Assembly: GCA_001779575.1 (NCBI GenBank)
Contig: MFKM01000038.1
Span: forward strand, 1-10,992
DNA from: Candidatus Jorgensenbacteria bacterium RIFCSPLOWO2_12_FULL_42_11
GTDB taxonomy: Bacteria; Patescibacteriota; Minisyncoccia; UBA6257; MFKM01
Length of the DNA: 10,992 bases
Direction of reading: 5' to 3'
The notes under the pieces were generated by a model. That model was not told where the DNA came from and did not search any database. It saw nothing but the letters and a program-made list of their open reading frames with translations. The translations under genes were made by a program, and so were the position numbers. This document shows positions 5,483 to 10,992 of this stretch, piece after piece (position 1 is the stretch's first letter; each line of letters starts with the position of its first letter).

Positions 5483-5635
5483 TGCCCGAAGTATTAAGGA
5501 TGGAACACTAAAGAAAAATGTCTTTTCCTTTTTAGAAGAAAAAATCGGTCGCGCATGTTTTAAAATCTTTTTCATTTTATAAGTTAGTTTAAATAAATTT
5601 AGAAAATTTTTTCAAATTCGCTAGTAAAGAGTAGA
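5483..5635. other. AT-rich spacer downstream of the ATPase gene
   Basis: No ORF, RNA gene or convincing terminator for the minus-strand ATPase is visible here. The sequence is A/T-homopolymer rich. Confidence 0.4.
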
Positions 5636-6808
5636 TTAGTCTATCGGCGGCAAACTATCTCCACTAAAAGGCTTTGAGGTTTTGCCGTCAATCATCAGCT
5701 TGAGGTAAATGCTGTAGCAGGGAAGATTGATTAAATCTTCTTGACTGAATTTTGGATAAAATTCTTCGGCCAGGAATTTTGCGTCTTCAAGTCCCACCTT
5801 GAAGGAAACCAGCGTTCCCACGTTACCAAAGATGGCGTCTCTTACTTTTTCGTCTATCTGATCAAGATATTGGTTAGCCAGAATAAGATTCAAGTGATAT
5901 TTCCTCGCCTCCGAAAGAATATCAGCGAAGGAAGCGGTGGCAAAGCTCTGGAATTCATCCACATAGAGATAAAAATCCTTTCTTTTTTCTTCTTCAACAT
6001 CCTGCCGGCTTAAAGCCGTAAGACCTATCTTTGTAATCAACATTGAGCCCAACAGAGAAGTTGAATCCTCCCCGATTTTTCCCTTGCTTAGATTAACCAG
6101 GAGAATCTTCCCCGAATCCATTATTTCCCGCAGGTCAAAACTGCTCCTCGGCTGGCTGAGAATGGTTCTTAGAACAGGATTATTCAGGAACTGGCCGATT
6201 TTGTTCTGAATGGGTGAGATAGCTTCCTGCTGGAAGCGGGGAGGGTATTTCTCAAACTCGTTCAACCAGAAATCCTTTAAGTGTTTGTTTTTCAGCCTGG
6301 CTATCACTTTCATCCGGAAATCTTTATCCTGCAGGATTCTTTCCAGGTCAATCAAAGTGGAATTGGAGAACTCAACCAAAGTGGAGAGACTATTTCTCAG
6401 GATGTATTCCATGCGCGGTCCCCAGGACTCAGCCCAGATTTTCCTGAAGACGCTCACCAAAGAAGAAACGACCAGATGACGTTCAGAGGGATTAAAAACC
6501 TCTAACGGATTGAAATACAAGGCTTGCTCCTTATACTGGGGATTAAAATAAATCAAATCCTTGATTCGGTATTCGGGGATAACCCTTAAAATCTTCTCAA
6601 TCAAATCTCCGTGGGGATCCAAAACGCAGATTCCCTCGTTATTCTCAATATCCTGCTTAATCATATTCAAAAGTAAAGTGCTTTTGCCTACGCCGGTCTT
6701 GCCGACAACGTACATGTGATAACGCCGGTCTTTTTTCCTGATGCCAAACTTTTTTCTCTCATTCCGGAAATTGGTTTCGGCAAAAGCCGTTATCCTGTCC
6801 TCGTCCAT
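5636..6808 (-). CDS. VirD4/TraG/HerA-like P-loop ATPase (DNA-translocase type)
   Basis: This is a 390-aa RecA/FtsK-fold ATPase. Walker A is GKTGVGKST (36-44), preceded by 'NFRNERKKFGIRKKDRRYHMYVV' (positions 13-35), a lead-in common in CPR type IV secretion-like ATPases. 'VLDPHGDLIEKI' follows at about 62-73. Walker B is YLYVDEFQSF (280-289). 'ILANQYLDQI' (309-318) matches the TraG/VirD4 C-terminal motif, and the protein ends at LMIDGKTSKPFSGDSLPPID. There are no transmembrane helices, so it is a soluble motor rather than a classical membrane coupling protein. It would pump DNA, or power DNA processing or type IV pilus-like machinery. The start has little Shine-Dalgarno. It is transcribed divergently from the recombinase operon. 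Its 3' end is duplicated at 3044-3101 and, more distantly, at 846-890. Confidence 0.85.
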   Translation of the reverse strand: MDEDRITAFAETNFRNERKKFGIRKKDRRYHMYVVGKTGVGKSTLLLNMIKQDIENNEGICVLDPHGDLIEKILRVIPEYRIKDLIYFNPQYKEQALYFNPLEVFNPSERHLVVSSLVSVFRKIWAESWGPRMEYILRNSLSTLVEFSNSTLIDLERILQDKDFRMKVIARLKNKHLKDFWLNEFEKYPPRFQQEAISPIQNKIGQFLNNPVLRTILSQPRSSFDLREIMDSGKILLVNLSKGKIGEDSTSLLGSMLITKIGLTALSRQDVEEEKRKDFYLYVDEFQSFATASFADILSEARKYHLNLILANQYLDQIDEKVRDAIFGNVGTLVSFKVGLEDAKFLAEEFYPKFSQEDLINLPCYSIYLKLMIDGKTSKPFSGDSLPPID

Positions 6809-6847
6809 ATTACTTAATTTATTTGTTTGAATATTTTATAAAAGGCG

Positions 6848-6895
6848 GGTGAAATTGCCTATTAAGACAATTGCCTACTAAGACAAATTTTCACC
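6848..6895. promoter_or_regulatory. tandem repeat within an inverted repeat, candidate operator or recombinase site
   Basis: Two adjacent 16-bp units ATTGCCTAtTAAGACA (6854-6869) and ATTGCCTAcTAAGACA (6870-6885) differ at one base. They are bracketed by GGTGAAA (6848-6854) and TTTCACC (6889-6895). The block sits between divergent genes: the ATPase to the left and the 56-aa ORF/recombinase to the right. It is well placed to bind a regulator or the recombinase. Confidence 0.5.
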
Positions 6896-6916
6896 TCTTT
6901 TTTCTCCCGTTCATTC

Positions 6917-6935
6917 CTTTACTCTGAAAGTAAAG
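6917..6935 (+). promoter_or_regulatory. hairpin over the ribosome-binding region of the 56-aa ORF
   Basis: CTTTAC (6917-6922) pairs with GTAAAG (6930-6935) around a 7-nt loop that contains the only Shine-Dalgarno-like GAAAG. It ends 2 nt before ATG 6938. It could restrain translation of the 56-aa ORF. Confidence 0.3.
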
Positions 6936-6937
6936 AC

Positions 6938-7108
6938 ATGGAAGTAACCCCGCAGGCATTGGAGGAATTCAAAAGAATATACAACAAGGAGTTCGGAGAG
7001 GATATCTCCGATGAGGAAGCCCTGGAGATGGCCCAGAGGGTTCTTATGTTTTTTTCCCTGATTTACAGGCCTTTGCCCGGCCGGGAAGAGCCAAATCAAG
7101 CCCCATAA
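6938..7108 (+). CDS. small acidic protein preceding the serine recombinase
   Basis: ATG 6938-6940 to TAA 7106-7108 encodes 56 aa. The protein is predicted mostly helical, starting MEVTPQALEEFKRIYNKEFG, then DISDEEALEMAQRV, and ending in a Pro-rich tail (YRPLPGREEPNQAP). I recall similar short 'F..IY..EFG..ISDEEAL..A' proteins next to serine recombinases in CPR genomes, but cannot check this here. It lies 102 bp upstream of the recombinase in the same direction and may be an accessory or recombination directionality factor. That role is speculative. Confidence 0.65.
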   Translation: MEVTPQALEEFKRIYNKEFGEDISDEEALEMAQRVLMFFSLIYRPLPGREEPNQAP

Positions 7109-7123
7109 TGCCGAGTTGACTTC

Positions 7124-7179
7124 CTGGCATTTGCACGCCATAAATGTGATGCCAGCAGGCGGAGCTTTCAGGATGCCAG
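7124..7179 (+). promoter_or_regulatory. inverted/direct repeats upstream of the recombinase gene
   Basis: CTGGCAT (7124-7130) is complementary to ATGCCAG at 7149-7155 and again at 7173-7179. Within the first pair, CATTT/AAATG adds to a possible hairpin. The repeats lie 30-90 bp before the recombinase ATG. They could be an autoregulatory operator or subsites for recombinase binding. Confidence 0.35.
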
Positions 7180-7210
7180 AATAATCCGAAGAAGTTTTCC
7201 ATAAAAAACC

Positions 7211-8848
7211 ATGCCCAATTATTTCATTTATTGTCGCAAATCCTCAGAGACCGAAGACCGGCAGGTTTTGTCAATTGAATCCCAGACAAATGAGTTGACC
7301 AGCCTGGCTTCAAGATTAAGTCTCCCGATAGAGAAAATCTTTTCCGAAGCCCAGTCCGCCAAGGAGCCGGGCCGGCCCGTATTCAACGAGATGATGAAAA
7401 GGATATACAAGGGGGAAGCCAGGGGGATAATCTGCTGGAAACTCGACCGGCTTGCGCGTAACCCCATTGACGGCGCAGCAGTTATCTGGGCCCTGAAGCA
7501 AAACGGGATTGAAATCATCACGCCCAACCAGACCTATCGCCAGGGTGATGACAACACCATCCTGATGTATATAGAGTTTGGCATGGCCCAGAAGTACATC
7601 GATGATTTGAGCAGAAACGTCAAAAGAGGAAACAAGACAAAGCTTGAAAAAGGGGGGTGGTTGGGAGTGGCGCCAATTGGGTATCTCAATCACACCGACC
7701 CCTTAACCAAAGAGATAACCCTTATTGTTGACAAAGAAAGATTCCCCCTTATAAGAAAAATGTGGGATCTGCTGTTTACACAATCGTATTCTGTCCGGCA
7801 AATCGTAAATATCGCCAATGACGAATGGGGGATGAGAACCAGGAAGACCAGAAGGCAAGGAGGCAGGCCGATTAGCTTGAGCACCGGTTACAAGATATTC
7901 ACCAATCCTTTTTATTGCGGCCTGATGATAAGAAGGGAGGGGGAATTTCCGCACCGTTACCAGAAAATGGTAACGGCGGGTGAATTTGACAGGGTCCAGC
8001 TTATCTTGGGCCGCCAGAGCAAGCCCAGGCCAAAAACCCACGAATTCGCCTTTACCGGGATGATCAGGTGCGGGGAATGCGGCTGTCTTATCACGGCCGA
8101 GGACAAAATAAAAATAAACAAAGGAAACAGGAGAATACATGACTACACCTATTACCACTGCACCAAGAGAAAAAGAGAAATTAAGTGCTCCCAACGATAT
8201 CTTGAAGTAAAGAAACTGGAAAAGCAGATTGATGATTATCTGGGAAGGATTCAGATTTCCGAAGAATTCAAAAACTGGGCAATCAACTATCTCAGGTCAA
8301 GGAACGACAAAGAGATAGAAGACAGGACAGCCAGGTACAAGAATCTCCAGGAGGCCTATAGCCAATCCCAGAGGCAGCTTGATAACCTGACCCGGATGAG
8401 ATACCGGGAGTTAATTGCCGATGAGGAATATACCAGAGAACGAAACAGGCTCAGGATTGAAATGGCGCAAACAAAGGAAAAGCTCGGGGATACCGAGCAC
8501 CGGGCGGAAAGCTGGCTTGGGGTATCGGAAAAAGTATTCAGTTGTGCCTGCCATGCCCGGGAGTGGTTCAGGAAAGGGGATTTGCAGACTAAAAAACTTA
8601 TACTGGAATCCATAGGTTCGAACCTCGTCTTAAAGGACAAAAAACTTAGCCTGGAATTCAAAAAACCCTTCTTCGTAATTGAAAAAGGGTTAAATGGCAT
8701 ACCTGCCGAAAATTTCAGGTTAGAACCTGCCGATTTTGCTATGGTGAAGCCAAAAAATGGAGTTTTGGCGGCTCAAATTCCACGATGGCTGGGGGGCAGG
8801 GATTCGGACCCCGATACTGGGCTTCAAAGGCCCATGTCCTACCATTAG
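7211..8848 (+). CDS. large serine recombinase (resolvase/invertase type)
   Basis: This 545-aa site-specific recombinase forms a phosphoserine link to DNA during strand exchange. The N-terminal catalytic domain (about 1-140) has YCRKSS with nucleophile Ser11, 'SIESQTNEL' and the KLDRLARN arginine motif (77-84). The Recombinase domain (about 150-275) includes 'GVAPIGY' and 'IFTNPFYCGLM'. A zinc ribbon (Cys287, Cys290, Cys317, Cys326) and a charged coiled coil (about 360-440) follow, as in phage-type large serine integrases. The ATG at 7211 lacks a clear Shine-Dalgarno. The last 20 codons (from about residue 526) are simply the antisense of tRNA-Gln, with the stop codon inside the tRNA gene, so the natural C-terminus was probably altered or extended by integration there. 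Confidence 0.92.
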   Translation: MPNYFIYCRKSSETEDRQVLSIESQTNELTSLASRLSLPIEKIFSEAQSAKEPGRPVFNEMMKRIYKGEARGIICWKLDRLARNPIDGAAVIWALKQNGIEIITPNQTYRQGDDNTILMYIEFGMAQKYIDDLSRNVKRGNKTKLEKGGWLGVAPIGYLNHTDPLTKEITLIVDKERFPLIRKMWDLLFTQSYSVRQIVNIANDEWGMRTRKTRRQGGRPISLSTGYKIFTNPFYCGLMIRREGEFPHRYQKMVTAGEFDRVQLILGRQSKPRPKTHEFAFTGMIRCGECGCLITAEDKIKINKGNRRIHDYTYYHCTKRKREIKCSQRYLEVKKLEKQIDDYLGRIQISEEFKNWAINYLRSRNDKEIEDRTARYKNLQEAYSQSQRQLDNLTRMRYRELIADEEYTRERNRLRIEMAQTKEKLGDTEHRAESWLGVSEKVFSCACHAREWFRKGDLQTKKLILESIGSNLVLKDKKLSLEFKKPFFVIEKGLNGIPAENFRLEPADFAMVKPKNGVLAAQIPRWLGGRDSDPDTGLQRPMSYH

Positions 8849-8859
8849 ACGACCCCCCA
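8786..8859 (-). tRNA. tRNA-Gln (anticodon UUG), CCA encoded
   Basis: The minus strand folds as a complete cloverleaf. The acceptor TGGGGGG (8853-8859) pairs with CCCCCCA (8790-8796). The D arm begins GTCT. The anticodon stem is TGGGC/GCCCA around loop CTTTGAA, so the anticodon is TTG. The T arm is CGGGG-TCCGAAT-CCCTG. The U1-A72 pair and discriminator G73 (8789) are typical of glutamine tRNA. CCA is encoded at 8786-8788. It lies downstream of dnaX in the same direction and overlaps the 3' end of the convergent recombinase ORF. tRNA genes are common integration targets, and the recombinase abuts this tRNA's 3' end. Confidence 0.95.
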
Positions 8860-8863
8860 ATAT

Positions 8864-8913
8864 AAAAAAACTAAAATACTCACATAGCGTCTTTTGCCTT
8901 TTTAGTGTTTTAG
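8864..8913 (-). terminator. weak terminator at the end of dnaX
   Basis: On the minus strand CTAAAACACT (overlapping the dnaX stop) pairs with AGTATTTTAG (one mismatch) across a loop of about 23 nt, followed by seven T (8864-8870). It is an AT-rich, moderate hairpin separating dnaX from tRNA-Gln. Confidence 0.45.
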
Positions 8914-10023
8914 TCCTTCTGTCTTTAAGTTTTCCACTATCGCCACCTCCAACGGAATAATCGGGAATTGGCTATACCGCATCTGGCTATAAGCGTTAAT
9001 TAGCGCCTTCAGAAGCCCCAGGTGGCTGTCTTTGATTAGTTGGGCGTGGCTTTTGAGTTTTAAGAGCGATTCCGGAGTTAATTCGTCCCGAAAAGATTTT
9101 TCCAAACTCGGTTCAAATTTCAAAACCAGGGCTTTTCTTAGATAATGAATCAAATCTTTATTAAACTGGACTAAATTATAGCCGTCATCTTCAATTTCGG
9201 CCAATTTTCCCAGGACTTTGTCTGTCTGCCCCGTTAAAAGAATTTCCGCGAAAGCCGCCGTTTTGGAAAAAGTAACCTTGCCGATCATTCCCTCAACCTC
9301 ATCAATGCCTATTTTTTGATAATTGAACGACAGCAGTTGGTCCAGAAGCGATTCGGCATCTCGGAAACTGCCTTCGGCTGAAGCCGCGATTAATTCCAAC
9401 GCTTCCATGGAAATTTCCATTTTTTCGTTGGCGGCGATTTTTTTCAATTTAGCCGCGATTTTCATCAAAGGGATTTTTTTGAAATGGAATTGCTGGGTTC
9501 GGGAAACGATGGTAGCCGGGATTTTTTCAAACTCGGTGGTGGCTAAAATCATAATCACGTGTTCCGGCGGTTCTTCCAAGGTTTTTAAAAGAGCGTTAAA
9601 GGCCTCTTTGGTCAACATATGCGCTTCGTCAATAATAAAGATTTTTTTCTGAAATGAAGTGGGGGAGAGACGGACGCTTTCTTTTAAATTTCGGATTTCA
9701 TCAATGCCGCGATTGGAAGCGGCGTCAATTTCAACGACGTCCAAGGCTTGACCGCGGTCAATTTCCGCGCAGGCCGAGCAATGGTCGCAGGGTTCGCCGA
9801 GTTTGGCGAATTTGGCATCCGTTTGGCGAGTCAGGCAGTTGGCCGTTTTGGAAATTAGCCGGGCGGCCGTTGTTTTCCCCGATCCCCGCGGCCCCGAAAA
9901 AAGATAGGCGTGGGAAAATTTATTTTGACCGGCGGCGTTTTTCAAAATTTGACTGATTAATTCCTGGCCAAGCAGGTCTTCAAAAATCCGCGGCCGATAT
10001 TTACGATAAATAGCGAGAGCCAT
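8902..10023 (-). CDS. dnaX: DNA polymerase III gamma/tau subunit (clamp-loader ATPase)
   Basis: This 373-aa clamp-loader motor subunit loads the beta sliding clamp for chromosomal replication. It starts MALAIYRKYRPRIFEDLLGQ, the family's signature N-terminus. Walker A is GPRGSGKT (44-51). The zinc module uses Cys63, Cys79, Cys82 and Cys85 (CDHCSAC). Walker B is FIIDEAH (129-135). Sensor 1 is ILATTEFEKIP, followed by the SRT arginine-finger motif (174-176), with SRC usual elsewhere. Sensor 2 is GSFRDAESLLDQ (218-229). It ends soon after the collar domain, so it is gamma-like and lacks the long tau C-terminal domains V/VI. I did not see a frameshift site. The promoter places transcription start at the ATG. 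Confidence 0.95.
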   Translation of the reverse strand: MALAIYRKYRPRIFEDLLGQELISQILKNAAGQNKFSHAYLFSGPRGSGKTTAARLISKTANCLTRQTDAKFAKLGEPCDHCSACAEIDRGQALDVVEIDAASNRGIDEIRNLKESVRLSPTSFQKKIFIIDEAHMLTKEAFNALLKTLEEPPEHVIMILATTEFEKIPATIVSRTQQFHFKKIPLMKIAAKLKKIAANEKMEISMEALELIAASAEGSFRDAESLLDQLLSFNYQKIGIDEVEGMIGKVTFSKTAAFAEILLTGQTDKVLGKLAEIEDDGYNLVQFNKDLIHYLRKALVLKFEPSLEKSFRDELTPESLLKLKSHAQLIKDSHLGLLKALINAYSQMRYSQFPIIPLEVAIVENLKTEGLKH

Positions 10024-10029
10024 GTCTCT

Positions 10030-10058
10030 ATTATAAAATGGCTGATGACTAATAACAA
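10030..10058 (-). promoter_or_regulatory. promoter of dnaX giving a leaderless transcript
   Basis: On the minus strand a perfect -10 TATAAT (10030-10035) has TTGTTA (10053-10058) as -35 with a 17-bp spacer. Only 6 bp separate the -10 from the ATG, so transcription should begin at or beside the start codon. There is no Shine-Dalgarno. Confidence 0.65.
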
Positions 10059-10067
10059 ATGACCAAT

Positions 10068-10103
10068 AAAAAAGCCCCGAGCTTAGGATTGCTCTGGGGC
10101 TTT
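10068..10103 (-). terminator. intrinsic terminator of the CDP-alcohol phosphatidyltransferase gene
   Basis: On the minus strand AAAGCCCC-a-GAGC pairs with GCTCGGGGCTTT, followed by more T (TTTTTTATT). The left arm is the last codons of the gene (KAPEQS, stop 10083-10085). Confidence 0.85.
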
Positions 10104-10703
10104 AAAGGCGAGATAGCCGATAATGCTGGCGATAGCCAAAATTACCGATGGCCACAATATTATTTTAGCCCAGAAAGGTTGTTCTAAAAAAAGCAAGGAA
10201 ATGCCTATACTGTGGAGAAAAGTTTTCCATTTTCCCCAAAGATTGGCGCCCAATCTTTTTTTAATTCCGCTTTGAGTCAGCATTGCTTTACCGATTATTA
10301 ACAAAATAACCAGGAAAGATTCAAAGACAAGAATTGACCAAAAAAGCAACGGGGAAAGCAAAAAAGGCGATTTGTAGAGCAACGCCATAAGAGCGCCCGC
10401 GACCAAAAGTTTGTCGGCCAATGAATCAAGTATTTTCCCGATGTCGGTTTCTTTTTTCCTGGTTCTGGCGAGAGGGCCGTCAATTAAATCCATAAAAACG
10501 CCAAAAATAAAAAAAACCAAAGCGATGGCTCGTTTTTCATTGAGGATAAGAAAAATCACCGGCAAAACGCATAAAATCCTAATCAGGGTCAGTTGGTTGG
10601 GGTTAAGCCATAAAGGCAGGGGTTTTAAAATGTTTCGCAGAAAATTTTCTTTAGCGTTGATTATTCTTTCCAGGCATTTTTCAATTTTGGCCAATATTCT
10701 CAT
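10083..10703 (-). CDS. CDP-alcohol phosphatidyltransferase, PgsA-like
   Basis: This 206-aa integral membrane enzyme transfers a phosphatidyl group from a CDP-lipid to an alcohol, most often glycerol-3-phosphate in phosphatidylglycerol synthesis. The family motif D-x2-D-G-x2-A-R-x8-G-x3-D-x3-D is complete: Asp72, Asp75, Gly76, Ala79, Arg80, Gly89, Asp93 and Asp97. 'NPNQLTLIRI' precedes it, and several hydrophobic helices (about 43-70, 98-140, 163-200) follow. The start is set at ATG 10703, which has GGAGGG just upstream. A longer frame to 10805 would begin upstream of the perfect promoter at 10764-10792 and cannot be translated from that transcript. Substrate (glycerol-phosphate, serine or inositol type) is not determined by sequence alone. 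Confidence 0.9.
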   Translation of the reverse strand: MRILAKIEKCLERIINAKENFLRNILKPLPLWLNPNQLTLIRILCVLPVIFLILNEKRAIALVFFIFGVFMDLIDGPLARTRKKETDIGKILDSLADKLLVAGALMALLYKSPFLLSPLLFWSILVFESFLVILLIIGKAMLTQSGIKKRLGANLWGKWKTFLHSIGISLLFLEQPFWAKIILWPSVILAIASIIGYLAFKAPEQS

Positions 10704-10763
10704 TTTGCCCTCCGGATTATAAATAAAATTAAACAAATTTTTAAGGTTCGGACTTACTATTTC

Positions 10764-10792
10764 ATTATAGCATGGTTTCTGGCTTTTGTCAA
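10764..10792 (-). promoter_or_regulatory. consensus sigma-70 promoter of the phosphatidyltransferase gene
   Basis: On the minus strand TTGACA (10787-10792), a 17-bp spacer and TATAAT (10764-10769) match the sigma-70 consensus at 12 of 12 positions. The leader to ATG 10703 is about 55 nt. Confidence 0.85.
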
Positions 10793-10798
10793 AAGCAT

Positions 10799-10827
10799 CT
10801 GACAAATCAGCTGATTTTGGCTATACT
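10799..10827 (+). promoter_or_regulatory. divergent promoter of the right-edge gene
   Basis: CTGACA (10799-10804), a 17-bp spacer and TATACT (10822-10827) lie on the plus strand, back to back with the phosphatidyltransferase promoter. The predicted start site is about 10 nt before ATG 10845. Confidence 0.6.
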
Positions 10828-10844
10828 TCAATTATATATAAATT

Positions 10845-10992
10845 ATGAAGATATTATTAGGGGCGTTTATTTTGATAATCAGTGTCGGCCTTTTTTTGTT
10901 TTGGACGGGGGAAAATACGATTGAAGTCGTTATTCCGGTTGACTTGGTTTCTTTGAAAGCATCCGAAGTCGTCATTCAGGCGGAAAATTCTA
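10845..10992 (+). CDS. N-terminal fragment of a membrane-anchored or exported protein
   Basis: An open frame from ATG 10845 runs off the right edge (49 codons seen). It begins MKILLGAFILIISVGLFLFW, a single basic residue followed by a long hydrophobic helix, giving an uncleaved anchor or signal peptide. A strand-like segment TIEVVIPVDLVSL follows. The leader is very short and has no Shine-Dalgarno. No family can be assigned from this much. The divergent promoter supports expression. Confidence 0.6.
   Translation, partial: MKILLGAFILIISVGLFLFWTGENTIEVVIPVDLVSLKASEVVIQAENS

Noticed and set aside
1..7200. Second copy of the tRNA-Gln 3' end marking the other end of an element
   Set aside because: I searched by eye for the T-arm/acceptor sequence and found none in this window. 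It may lie further left.
8614..8625. Palindrome AGGTTCGAACCT resembling a tRNA T-arm, as an attachment site
   Set aside because: It lies inside the recombinase coding sequence and no other tRNA parts surround it.
8757..8960. Plus-strand ORF over the tRNA (GIRTP…-type peptide)
   Set aside because: It is the well-known artefact of translating the antisense of a tRNA gene.
10704..10805. Longer N-terminus of the phosphatidyltransferase
   Set aside because: The extension spans and starts upstream of a consensus promoter. ATG 10703 has a GGAGGG site.
1..10992. CRISPR array or transposon insertion sequence
   Set aside because: No regularly spaced repeats and no transposase. The only repeats seen are the ATPase tails, a two-unit tandem repeat and hairpins.

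Overview
The window reads like chromosomal DNA of a reduced-genome bacterium, most likely Candidate Phyla Radiation (Patescibacteria, Parcubacteria-like). This is an inference. It rests on a short DnaX (373 aa), a compact VirD4/HerA-like ATPase, a large serine recombinase with a 56-aa companion ORF, AT-rich spacers and strong GGAGG ribosome-binding sites. The right end (about 8.8-11.0 kb) is core-like. It holds tRNA-Gln(UUG), dnaX, a CDP-alcohol phosphatidyltransferase and the start of a membrane-anchored protein. dnaX and the phosphatidyltransferase have readable promoters, and the phosphatidyltransferase promoter is a perfect TTGACA-17-TATAAT. The left 8.8 kb is accessory DNA.

Layout from left to right: the C-terminus of a Thr/Ser/Gly-rich protein (2-184); a BamE/SmpA-like lipoprotein (258-749) with a terminator; a structured 112-nt segment (845-956) closed by an 11-bp inverted repeat; a second lipoprotein (973-1506) that has no normal start codon; a minus-strand pair made of a membrane-anchored GAF-like sensor and a 54-aa ORF (1589-2672); and a gene-poor AT-rich stretch (2673-3385) holding hairpins and gene remnants. 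Next comes a compact plus-strand operon (3386-5333) of an orotate-phosphoribosyltransferase-like enzyme, a HAD phosphatase and an isochorismatase-fold hydrolase, closed by a terminator. The window continues with a complex hairpin region (5400-5500), the VirD4/HerA-like ATPase (5636-6808, minus), a divergent regulatory region with a 16-bp tandem repeat, a 56-aa ORF and a large serine recombinase (7211-8848). The recombinase ORF runs antisense into tRNA-Gln.

The most unusual pattern is that the 3' end of the ATPase gene occurs three times, always in the same orientation: intact at 5636-6808, as a near-identical 58-bp copy at 3044-3101, and as a diverged copy at about 846-890. The copies bracket successive blocks of unrelated genes: lipoprotein plus GAF sensor, then the PRTase/HAD/hydrolase operon. 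This suggests repeated insertion or recombination at the end of this ATPase gene, next to a tRNA-associated serine recombinase. The three-gene operon looks like a cargo module for processing a phosphoribosylated compound. Its hydrolase lacks the catalytic cysteine usual in its family, and its PRTase has altered catalytic-loop residues, so the substrates cannot be named from sequence alone.
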